64,000 nucleotides of DNA from Variovorax jilinensis. Lineage in GTDB: Bacteria; Pseudomonadota; Gammaproteobacteria; Burkholderiales; Burkholderiaceae_C. Every line of letters starts with the position of its first letter. Positions within the stretch are counted from its first letter, which is position 1. A model generated the notes under the pieces. That model was not told the origin of the DNA, ran no database searches, and saw only the letters and a program-made list of their open reading frames with translations. The stretch is from the NCBI RefSeq assembly GCF_030316885.1, contig NZ_JASZYQ010000011.1, positions 1 to 64,000 on the forward strand. The letters run 5' to 3'. Positions 18,326-25,916 of the stretch are shown piece after piece. Position numbers and translations under genes: made by a program.

Positions 18326-19288
18326 TCAGGCCTGCGGCAATCCGAGCTCCCTCGCCTCAGCTTCGTAGGCCGCGTACGAGGCCTTCATCACGGCGCCGTT
18401 GAGGATCATCTCCGCCACCAGCGGCCGCGCCGTGGAGGCCTCGTACACGCGCGTGCGGACCCACACCGATTCGGTTCGCGCGCTCTCGCTCAGCGCGATG
18501 ATCTCGCGCTCGAGCTCGTAGTCCTGGTCGACGAAGAGCGGGCCCTGCACGAGCCGGATCTGCTGGCCTGCGAAGAGGCCGACCGCGGGCTTGCGGCCGC
18601 TGAGGCCCGACTGTGCCGAGCTCGAGCCGAGCAGCACGCTGATCATCTCCGTCGGGATGATCGGCCGGCCCCACGGCGAACTGCTGCCTTCCTCGCGCGT
18701 GTACCAGCGGCAGGGCTCGGTGATGGCCGCGAGCTTCTGTGCCAGCGTGAACGGATAGAGGTCGCCCATGTGCTGGTCGAAGCCCATGCGGATCTTCTCG
18801 ACCACGGCGCCGCGCTGGCCGACGCGCAGATCGCGGTTGATCACCAGTCCGGTGGGCGGCCGCAGCTTCGCGATGCGCGCCTGCAGTTCGTGCGGCAGGC
18901 CGGTGGGGTCGCCGATCGAGGCGCTGCCGGTCAGTACCGGCGTGCCGTCGCGCTTCTCGGCGTGGATGCGCACGAACTTCGCGTCGCTGCCTGGGGCCGG
19001 CAGTTCGACGAAGGCGCGCACCTCCTCGCCCTCGACCACCATGTTCTGGTAGTGCGCGCTGATGCAGCCGGTCTCGAACCAGGCCTGGCCGAAGATGCGG
19101 AACAGCAGCGGATCGAACTGGCTGAAGTGCGTGGGGCCCTCGATCGGGCCCGCGCGCAGGCCGAGGCTGTCGGCCATCGCGTCGTCGTGGATCGACTTGT
19201 GGCCGTCGAACTGCTGGTCGGCCAGCATCTGACGCGGCTGGCGCAGCGGGCCGCACAGGGCCGCGGGGGTGGAGAAGATGTCGGTCAT
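18326..19288 (-). CDS. Hotdog-fold (MaoC-like) protein of unknown substrate
   Basis: 320 residues. Two similar halves suggest a double hotdog fold. The first has GPIEGPTHFSQFDPLLFRIFG and later VVEGEEVRAFVELP; the second has GRPIIPTEMISVLLGSS, VGLFAGQQIRLVQGPLFVD and YELEREIIALSES. These resemble FAS1/MaoC-type enoyl hydratase or thioesterase modules, but I see no confident catalytic Asp/His pair. GGAGAC lies upstream of the ATG. It is first in a probable operon with the YihY-like and small membrane protein genes. Confidence 0.55.
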   Translation of the reverse strand: MTDIFSTPAALCGPLRQPRQMLADQQFDGHKSIHDDAMADSLGLRAGPIEGPTHFSQFDPLLFRIFGQAWFETGCISAHYQNMVVEGEEVRAFVELPAPGSDAKFVRIHAEKRDGTPVLTGSASIGDPTGLPHELQARIAKLRPPTGLVINRDLRVGQRGAVVEKIRMGFDQHMGDLYPFTLAQKLAAITEPCRWYTREEGSSSPWGRPIIPTEMISVLLGSSSAQSGLSGRKPAVGLFAGQQIRLVQGPLFVDQDYELEREIIALSESARTESVWVRTRVYEASTARPLVAEMILNGAVMKASYAAYEAEARELGLPQA

Positions 19289-19577
19289 GGGCGTTGTCTC
19301 CGGGTGGAGCGTGAGGGGCGAACGGGAGCGGGCTACACGATAGCAAGCATTCGTGCCGACCCGGTCCGCGCCCCTGCGTCGCGACGTCGCGTTTGCGACC
19401 GCATTGCGCGCGCCGAGGCAAGCGTCGGCGCTGCCAATTCACTCGCCGAACGCGCCAATCTCGCGGGCCGCGACGGCATGCGCGCGGCCGTGCGTGGAAG
19501 GTCCCTCGCCGCTAGACTGCATCCCCGTGTGCGCTCCTTCGCGCATCAACCCGTCGATCGCTGAAGGCCTATGCCAA

Positions 19578-22500
19578 ATGGCTGAGTCCCGGTCCCGACC
19601 GCCCATGAAGCGTGCCCCGCCCGGCACTGCGTCGCGCGATCAGCGCGAGCCGTGGCGCCGGCTGGTCGAGTCCGGCCTGCGCTTCGACGCAATCGGCAGT
19701 GCGGGCGAAGTGCATGCCCTGGCGGTCGACCAGGCGGCAGCCCTGCTCGGCGCGCAGCGCGTGATGCTGGTGCTCGACACCGACGCCGGCCTGCAGAGCG
19801 CGGGCGCGATGCTGCCGCGCGGCGAGCAGGCGTCCGACCTGCTCTCGGCCATCGCGCCCTGGCTCGCGCAGGCGCGCCGCGCAGGCGATGGCACCCGCCT
19901 GCGCCATGGTCCCGAGGGCGTCGCGCCGGCCCGGCAGCGTTCCTGCCTGATCGCGCCGCTGGTCGCGGGTCCGTCGACGGGGCCGCAGACCGGGCCGTAC
20001 CCGGGCTATCTCTACGCCGACGTCGAAGGCCACCTGGGCCGCTTCGGCCCGGCACAGCGCGACCTGCTGGCGGCGCTGGCACGCCAGGCGGCCCAGGCGC
20101 TGGCCCGCATCCGCGAGATGCAGGATGCGCATGCGCACCAGGCGGCCACGGCCGAGGTGCTGCAGGTCATCGGCGCCTCGATGGCCGACCCGGGCCCGGT
20201 CTTCGACAAGATCGTCGAGTGCTGCGAGCGCCTGTTCGACTGCACCTCCTTCGCGATCCTGATGGTCGACGACGACGGCAAGCTGGCGCTCAAGCGCTGG
20301 TTGGTCACGGCCAGCGGCCGCATCGAGATCGGCGCCGACCGGCTGGCCGAACTCGACGCCGCGATGCAGGCCAACTACCCGATGCCGCTGGTGGGCACCT
20401 CGGCCGAGCGCGCCTTCCAGATCCGCGACCTGGTCGAGATCGGCGACGCGCTGGGCGACCCCGATGCACCCGTGGTGCTGCGCATGAGCGCCCGGGTGGT
20501 CGGCCGCAGCTTCGCCAACCTCGCGGCGCCATTGATCTGGGAGGGCCGCGGCATCGGCGTGCTGAGCCTGCAGCGGGCGCGGCTCGGTGCGTTCTCGGCC
20601 GGCGACCGCGCGCTGCTGCGCACCTTCGCCGAGCAGGCCGTGATCGCGATCCAGAACGCGCGCCTGTTCAACGAGGCGCAGCAGGCGCTGCACCAGGTCG
20701 AGGAGCGCACCGCCGAACTCACCGAATCGCTCGAGTACCAGACCGCGGTGGGCGACGTGCTGCGCGTCATCAGCGAATCGCCGACCGACGTGATGCCGGT
20801 CTACGAGGCCATCCTCGACTGCACCATGTGGCTGTTCGAGGGCCCGACCGCCGCGGTGTTCAGCTACGACGGCCGGCTGGTGCACCTGGCGGCGACCCGC
20901 AACTGGTCGGCGCAGACGCTCGAGACCGCGCGCAGCGTCTGGCCGGCGCCGCCCGACCCGCACCAGATGAACGGCCGCGCCATCCTCGAGCGCCGCGCGC
21001 TCTCGACCGAGGACGCCTGGTCCGACCCCGACTACGACCGCCGGCTGGCCAACTCCGGCAATCGGCGCCGCATGATCTGCGCACCGATGATGCGCGACGG
21101 CGTGCCGATCGGCGCCATCTCGGCCGCCTGGCCCGACCCCGGCAAGACGCCGCAACGGCAGATCGATCTGCTGCAGCTCTTTGCCGACCAGGCGGTGCTG
21201 GCGATCGAGAACATCCGCCTCATCCATGAGACGCGCGACGCGCTCGAGCGCCAGACCGCGACCGCCGACGTGCTGCAGGTGATCAGCGAATCGATGGAGA
21301 ACCCGCAGCCGGTGTTCGACAAGATCCTCGAGAGCTGCCAGCGCCTGTTCTCTGGCATCCAGCTGGGCATCTCGCTGGTCGGCGACGACGGCCGGATGCA
21401 CCTGGCCGCGCACCGCGGCTCGGCGCGCGAGGTGCTGGAGCGCTACTACCCGCGGCCGATCGACCAGTCGTCGGTGGGGCAGGCGATGGCGGGGCCCGAT
21501 GTGCTGCACTTTCCCGATGTGCTGAATACGCCCGGCCTGCCCGCCTTCATGCGCGAGATGGCGCTCGCGATCGGCAACTACGCGCTGATGCTGGCGCCGT
21601 TGTCCTGGGAGGGCAGGTACATCGGTTCGATCCACGTCTCGCGCCAGCCGCCGCAGCCCTTCGCCGACAAGGAGATCAGGCTGCTGGAGACCTTCGCCGA
21701 CCAGGCGGTGGTGGCGATCCAGAATGCGCGCCTCTACAACGAGGCCAGGGAGGCGCGCGCCGCGGCCGAGGCGACCAACGAGGCCAAGAGCGCCTTCCTC
21801 GCCACCATGAGTCACGAGATACGCACGCCGATGAACGCGGTGATCGGCATGAGCGGCCTCCTGCTCGACACCCGGCTCGATGCCGAGCAGCAGGACTACG
21901 TCGCGACCATCCGCGACTCGGGCGATGCGCTCCTGACCATCATCAACGACATCCTCGACTACTCGAAGATCGAGGCCGGTCGCATGGACATCGAGGCCCA
22001 TCCCTTCGATCTGCGCGAGTGCGTGGAATCGGCACTCGACCTCATCGGCACGCGTGCCAGCGAGAAGCGGCTCGACATCGCCTACGTGTTCGAGGGCGAG
22101 GTGCCCGCAGGCGTGAGCGGCGACCTGACGCGGCTGCGCCAGATCCTGCTGAACCTGCTGAGCAATGCGGTCAAGTTCACCGAGCGCGGCGAGGTGGTCG
22201 TGACCGTGACGGCGACGCCGCTCGAGGATGGCCGGGTGACGCTCCGGTTCGCGGTGCGCGACACCGGCATCGGGCTCTCGCCGCAAGGCATCACGCGCCT
22301 GTTCCAGTCGTTCTCGCAGGCCGATTCGAGCACCACGCGCAAGTACGGCGGCACCGGCCTCGGCCTGGCGATCAGCAAGCGGCTGGCCGAACTCATGGGC
22401 GGCACCATGTGGGTCGAGAGCGACGGACCCGGGACCGGCGCCACCTTCTTCGCGACCATCGAGGTGCCGGTGGCCGAGACACCGCCGACCCGGCGGCGCA

Positions 22501-23336
22501 CCTTCACGGGCGTGCAGGTCGAGTTGCAGGGCAAGCGCGTGCTGGTGGTCGACGACAACGCCACCCATCGGCGCCTGCTCGCGCTGCAGACCGCCAAGTG
22601 GGGCATGGAATCGCGTGCCGCCGAGTCGCCGGCCGAAGCCCTGCGCTGGCTGGCCGAAGGCGAGCGCTTCGACCTCGCGATCCTCGACATGCACATGCCG
22701 GAGATGGACGGCGTCGAGCTCGCGCGGCGCATTCGCAGCGGCGGCCACGCGGCGCTGCCGCTGGTGCTTTTCACGTCGCTGGGGCGGCGCGAGGCGGGCG
22801 ACGCCGATGCACTGTTCAATGCCTTCCTCTCGAAGCCGCTCCACCAGTCGCAGCTGTTCGACACGCTGGTGGGCCTGCTCGCGCACGAGCCGGTCGCGCG
22901 GCCCGCACCGGCGCCAGCCGCGCGGCCGCAGATCGATGCCGGCATGGCGCAGCGCCATCCGCTGCGCATCCTGCTGGCCGAGGACAACGCGGTGAACCAG
23001 AAGCTGGCGCTGCGCCTGCTGCAGCAGATGGGCTATCGCGCCGACCTCGCCTCCAACGGCATCGAGGCCGTGGAGTCTGTGCAGCGGCAGGCCTACGACG
23101 TGGTGCTGATGGACGTGCAGATGCCCGAGCTCGACGGCCTCGATGCCACGCGCCAGATCTGCGCGCTGTACGGTGTGGGCGAACGGCCGCGGATCGTCGC
23201 CATGACCGCCAACGCCATGCAGGGCGACCAGGAAGCCTGCCTCGCTGCCGGCATGGATGACTATGTGACGAAGCCGATCCGCGTCGACCGGCTGGTGGAG
23301 GCCCTCAACAACAGTCCGGCGCGGACCGACCGCTGA
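19578..23336 (+). CDS. Multi-GAF hybrid sensor histidine kinase
   Basis: 1252 residues from the ATG at 19578 (MAESRSRPPMKRAP). No membrane segment is present. Four GAF-like regions lie at about 30-180, 190-365, 390-545 and 560-720; the second and fourth share the phrases VLQVI and PVFDKI. HisKA follows with His746 in SHEIRTPMN. The HATPase domain has N-box Asn863 (LSNAVKF), DTGIGLSP and GTGLGLAISKRLAELMGG. Two receiver domains end the protein: REC1 with D992/D993 and acceptor D1037, and REC2 with D1136 and acceptor D1179. This is a cytosolic phosphorelay protein that senses a small ligand or redox state; a separate histidine phosphotransfer protein is not in the window. It ends 80 bases before the palindromic repeat element. 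Confidence 0.88.
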   Translation: MAESRSRPPMKRAPPGTASRDQREPWRRLVESGLRFDAIGSAGEVHALAVDQAAALLGAQRVMLVLDTDAGLQSAGAMLPRGEQASDLLSAIAPWLAQARRAGDGTRLRHGPEGVAPARQRSCLIAPLVAGPSTGPQTGPYPGYLYADVEGHLGRFGPAQRDLLAALARQAAQALARIREMQDAHAHQAATAEVLQVIGASMADPGPVFDKIVECCERLFDCTSFAILMVDDDGKLALKRWLVTASGRIEIGADRLAELDAAMQANYPMPLVGTSAERAFQIRDLVEIGDALGDPDAPVVLRMSARVVGRSFANLAAPLIWEGRGIGVLSLQRARLGAFSAGDRALLRTFAEQAVIAIQNARLFNEAQQALHQVEERTAELTESLEYQTAVGDVLRVISESPTDVMPVYEAILDCTMWLFEGPTAAVFSYDGRLVHLAATRNWSAQTLETARSVWPAPPDPHQMNGRAILERRALSTEDAWSDPDYDRRLANSGNRRRMICAPMMRDGVPIGAISAAWPDPGKTPQRQIDLLQLFADQAVLAIENIRLIHETRDALERQTATADVLQVISESMENPQPVFDKILESCQRLFSGIQLGISLVGDDGRMHLAAHRGSAREVLERYYPRPIDQSSVGQAMAGPDVLHFPDVLNTPGLPAFMREMALAIGNYALMLAPLSWEGRYIGSIHVSRQPPQPFADKEIRLLETFADQAVVAIQNARLYNEAREARAAAEATNEAKSAFLATMSHEIRTPMNAVIGMSGLLLDTRLDAEQQDYVATIRDSGDALLTIINDILDYSKIEAGRMDIEAHPFDLRECVESALDLIGTRASEKRLDIAYVFEGEVPAGVSGDLTRLRQILLNLLSNAVKFTERGEVVVTVTATPLEDGRVTLRFAVRDTGIGLSPQGITRLFQSFSQADSSTTRKYGGTGLGLAISKRLAELMGGTMWVESDGPGTGATFFATIEVPVAETPPTRRRTFTGVQVELQGKRVLVVDDNATHRRLLALQTAKWGMESRAAESPAEALRWLAEGERFDLAILDMHMPEMDGVELARRIRSGGHAALPLVLFTSLGRREAGDADALFNAFLSKPLHQSQLFDTLVGLLAHEPVARPAPAPAARPQIDAGMAQRHPLRILLAEDNAVNQKLALRLLQQMGYRADLASNGIEAVESVQRQAYDVVLMDVQMPELDGLDATRQICALYGVGERPRIVAMTANAMQGDQEACLAAGMDDYVTKPIRVDRLVEALNNSPARTDR

Positions 23337-23416
23337 GTAGCGCTTGTGCGCGTGGAGCGGGTCTGGGGCTGCGCGCGTGGTTGGGCGTGTGGATCGCGCG
23401 GCGCGGCTGTGGCTGT

Positions 23417-24053
23417 GGGCTGCGCGGCGCGGCTGGGGGTGCGGGTCGCGGGCTCCTGCCGGGGCGGTCGGCGCGGCGCGCCGACTTCGTTGCGGTGCTC
23501 GCCCGGGAGCGGCGCCGCAGAACTCGCTACGTGCTCCTTCGGCGCACTGCGCTCAGACAGCTGCGGCGAGCCAGTCAACGAAGCGCGTGTCTTCGCACGC
23601 GCCCCGCTCCCGGGCTGCGCTCCTCACCGCCCCGGAAGTCGCCCGCGCCCCACACCCCCAGCCACGCCGCGCCGGGACGTCGTGCCTGATCGAAGGAAGC
23701 CGTCTCGGCCTTCGGCCATCGGGTGCGCAGTGCGCCCTGGCGTCACCTCGGTTTTGTCCCCGGTCGTTGATCGCGCCGTGAAACCGCCACACCGCCCCCA
23801 CAGCCGGGGTGTCTGCCGGTGGGCGGCGGTGCGCCTGTTGGGCGCCGAGGAGCGCAGCGTGGCCGGCTGCGCGTGCGAAGACACGCGCATCAACATCTAG
23901 CTTGCCGCAGCTGTTTGAACGGAGTGCACCGAAGGGGCACGCAGTGAGTTCTGCGGCACAGCCGGCCGCGCGAGCACCGCAGGGCAGTCGGTGCGCAGCA
24001 CCGACCGCCCAACCGAAGCTCCGACGCCCACCGGCAGACACCTCGGCTACGCC
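23417..24053 (+). repeat. Long GC-rich non-coding element, copy 1 (inverted partner at 30079-30719)
   Basis: This stretch matches the reverse complement of 30079-30719 almost base for base. I compared one block of about 85 bases with a single difference (23578-23662) and one of about 130 bases with none (23881-24010). The middle (about 23690-23800) differs more, with several small indels. Within the element, the left arm (about 23460-23640) resembles the reverse complement of the right arm (about 23815-24010), so each copy is a long imperfect palindrome. Shared arm features are TGCGGTGCTCGC, GCCGCAGAACTC, CAGCTGCGGC and the hairpin GCGCGTGTCTTCGCACGCGC. Open frames are not kept between copies, so it is not a gene. 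Bases 23337-23416 hold short GC-rich repeats and nothing else recognisable. Confidence 0.9.
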
Positions 24054-24235
24054 CCCTCGACCCCGAACCCGACTTCACCGGTCCCAGTCGCAGGCTCTGC
24101 CGCCTGAATGGGCACCTGGACGCAAGAGCCGCTGGAAAAACCGATCCGCAGAGATGAAAGGCAACAGGCCGATGACCATCGGCTACGCCATTTGGGGGAG
24201 GGCGCAGCATCGACGCCGCACCGAATTGGGCGTAA

Positions 24236-24254
24236 GCTAGAAAAAGGTTCTAGC
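24236..24254. promoter_or_regulatory. Perfect inverted repeat upstream of the STAS operon
   Basis: GCTAGAA (24236-24242) and TTCTAGC (24248-24254) are perfect 7-base arms with the spacer AAAGG. It could be an operator or a hairpin. It lies about 125 bases before the first start codon. Confidence 0.5.
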
Positions 24255-24272
24255 CGTGAATTGCTACACGCT

Positions 24273-24298
24273 TTCTTGTTTTCAAACAGGAACAAGAA
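24273..24298. promoter_or_regulatory. Second inverted repeat upstream of the STAS operon
   Basis: TTCTTGTT (24273-24280) and AACAAGAA (24291-24298) are perfect 8-base arms around a 10-base spacer, a spacing and length suited to a dimeric regulator. No T-run follows, so it is not an obvious terminator. Confidence 0.5.
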
Positions 24299-24379
24299 GA
24301 AAAGTTGCGTAACGCCAGTTCGACCTCACACGCGCGGACCATTTTTCGAAGCCACCGATTTTTCGACTGCGGAGAAGCC

Positions 24380-24736
24380 ATGGATCTGAGAAGCGAGCAG
24401 CTGGCCGACGGAATTGAGAAGATCAGTCTGGTCGGTCGCATGGACAGCATCGGCGGACATGACATCAACTTGCGGCTGGCGGCGGTCGTGGCCAGCCGCA
24501 AGCTGCTTGCCGTGGTCGACATGTCGGAGGTGTCGTTCCTGGCGTCGATCGGCATCCGCACCCTCGTGATCAATGCCAGGGCGCAGTCCTCGCGCGGTGG
24601 AATGATGGCGCTCGCAAATCCACAACCCATGGTGGCGGAGGTGCTCAGGATGGCAGGTATCGACACGATCATTCCCGTCTATCCCGATGTCGACACCGCC
24701 TGCAGCGCACTCTCTGCCGGCCTCGAAAGCCGCTGA
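24380..24736 (+). CDS. STAS-domain anti-sigma factor antagonist (SpoIIAA/RsbV type)
   Basis: 118 residues from the ATG at 24380, which has GGAGAAG upstream. The whole protein is one STAS domain: KISLVGRMDSIGG, VVDMSEVSFLASIGIRTLV, then alternating helices and strands. Ser56 in LASIG is at the position phosphorylated by anti-sigma kinases. It should bind the kinase encoded next when dephosphorylated. Its stop overlaps the next start (TGATG), tying the pair together translationally. The usual DSSG-type motif reads ASIG here. Confidence 0.9.
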   Translation: MDLRSEQLADGIEKISLVGRMDSIGGHDINLRLAAVVASRKLLAVVDMSEVSFLASIGIRTLVINARAQSSRGGMMALANPQPMVAEVLRMAGIDTIIPVYPDVDTACSALSAGLESR

Positions 24737-25176
24737 TGTCCCGCTCCGACGGGGAGCCAGACGCCTCCCTGACCGTCGACGGCGAGCTGCGCGAGCTCTC
24801 CCGGGTGAGCGCGTGGGTCAACGAATGGGCGAAGCTGCAGCAGCTGCCCGCGCGCGTTGCCCTGAACCTCGACCTCTGCTCAACCGAGGTCGTGACCAAC
24901 ATCGTCAATCACGCGGTGGCCGAGCACCATGCACAGCGCATCTTCCTCAGGCTCGGCTGGCAGGGCGAGAACGTGGCGCTCGAGGTCGAGGACGAGGGCC
25001 ATCGCTTCGACCCGCGCGGCGTGCCCGAGCCGAGGCCGGCCACCAGTCTCCAGGACGCGCACATCGGCGGCTGGGGCATCCCGATCGTGCGGCGCTTCTC
25101 CGACGACGTGCACTACCGGCACCAGGACGGCCGCAACTGTCTCACGCTGATCTTCCGGGCGACGGCGCCGCCCTGA
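24736..25176 (+). CDS. Anti-sigma-factor-type serine kinase / ATP-binding protein (RsbW/SpoIIAB-like)
   Basis: 146 residues of the HATPase_c_2 family. The N-box has Glu51 and Asn55 (CSTEVVTNIVNHA), matching the E-x3-N of SpoIIAB and RsbW. ATP-binding loops are VEDEGHRFDP and GGWGIPIVRRF. Such proteins phosphorylate the STAS antagonist and, when it is phosphorylated, hold a target, classically a sigma factor. No sigma factor gene is in this operon, so the target is unknown. A 52-base gap with AGGAG leads to the next gene. Confidence 0.9.
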   Translation: MSRSDGEPDASLTVDGELRELSRVSAWVNEWAKLQQLPARVALNLDLCSTEVVTNIVNHAVAEHHAQRIFLRLGWQGENVALEVEDEGHRFDPRGVPEPRPATSLQDAHIGGWGIPIVRRFSDDVHYRHQDGRNCLTLIFRATAPP

Positions 25177-25228
25177 CCGACGTCGACGCCGCAAGCAACC
25201 CTCCAACCCACTCATCAGGAGATCTCAA

Positions 25229-25858
25229 ATGGGAACGGCAGCAAAGAACTCACCAATGATCGATGCGCAGAGCGCACTGGCCGCGCAGGCCGCACTCGCG
25301 AGCCAGACCAACGGCAACGGCAATGGCGAGACCTCCGGTGTCGACAAGATGCGCGAACTGCTGTTCGGCAACCAGATGCAGGACTACGACAAGCGTTTCT
25401 CGATCCTCGAGGACCGCTTCGCGCAGCGCCTGCGCGACCTGGAGTCGGAGTCGATGCGCAGCCTGAGCGCGCTCGAGTCGACCATGAAGAAGCAGCTCGA
25501 ATCCGTGGCCGGCCAGTTCCGCGAGGAGAAGGACCTGCGCGCCGAGGCCGACAAGGAACTCGAGCGCAGCCAGCGCGAGCACACGCAGGCGCTCGAGAAG
25601 CGCCTGGCGCAGGTGTCGGACCAGCTGGCACGCCAGGAGCGCGAGTTCACCGAGCGGCTGGGCCACGAGGTGCAGGGTCTGCGCGAGGACATCCGGCGCC
25701 GCCAGGAAGACGCGCGCAGCACCACCGAGCGCATGTTCGCCGAGCTCAGCAACGTCAAGACCGATCGCAACCTGCTCGCGGGCCTGTTCGTCGAGATCGC
25801 CAAATGCCTGAACCAGGACAGCTCGCCCAAGGGCAGCAACGGCGGCGAGCGCAGCTGA
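25229..25858 (+). CDS. Coiled-coil protein of unknown function in the GTPase operon
   Basis: 209 residues. Residues 1-40 are low complexity (Ala/Gln/Asn/Gly); residues 50-180 are an almost continuous charged heptad-rich coiled coil (DYDKRFSILEDRFAQRL, QLESVAGQFREEKDLRAEAD, QEREFTERLGHEV as separate examples); a short hydrophobic helix LLAGLFVEIAKCLN follows near the C-terminus. No signal peptide or membrane segment. It may act as a scaffold or effector of the GTPase or the partner switch. I recognise no named family. Confidence 0.75.
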   Translation: MGTAAKNSPMIDAQSALAAQAALASQTNGNGNGETSGVDKMRELLFGNQMQDYDKRFSILEDRFAQRLRDLESESMRSLSALESTMKKQLESVAGQFREEKDLRAEADKELERSQREHTQALEKRLAQVSDQLARQEREFTERLGHEVQGLREDIRRRQEDARSTTERMFAELSNVKTDRNLLAGLFVEIAKCLNQDSSPKGSNGGERS

Positions 25859-25916
25859 GTCGCGCGATCCGCGCGCCCGGTCCGCTCGTGCCTGCCGACC
25901 CCGCGGCGGGGGCGCG

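Larger units (their letters stand above)
24054..24379 (+). promoter_or_regulatory. Upstream region of the STAS/GTPase operon
   Basis: No gene is seen here. From about 24120 onward the base composition is visibly richer in A and T than anywhere nearby, as expected for a promoter. Two inverted repeats lie at 24236-24254 and 24273-24298. A clear -35/-10 pair could not be assigned. The first gene has GGAGAAG six bases or so before its ATG. Confidence 0.5.

Noticed and set aside
23346..23900. A 184-codon frame in repeat copy 1 with a related frame in copy 2
   Set aside because: The translations agree only in part. Indels in the centre shift the frame between copies, and several frames on both strands are open because of GC content, so coding is unlikely.
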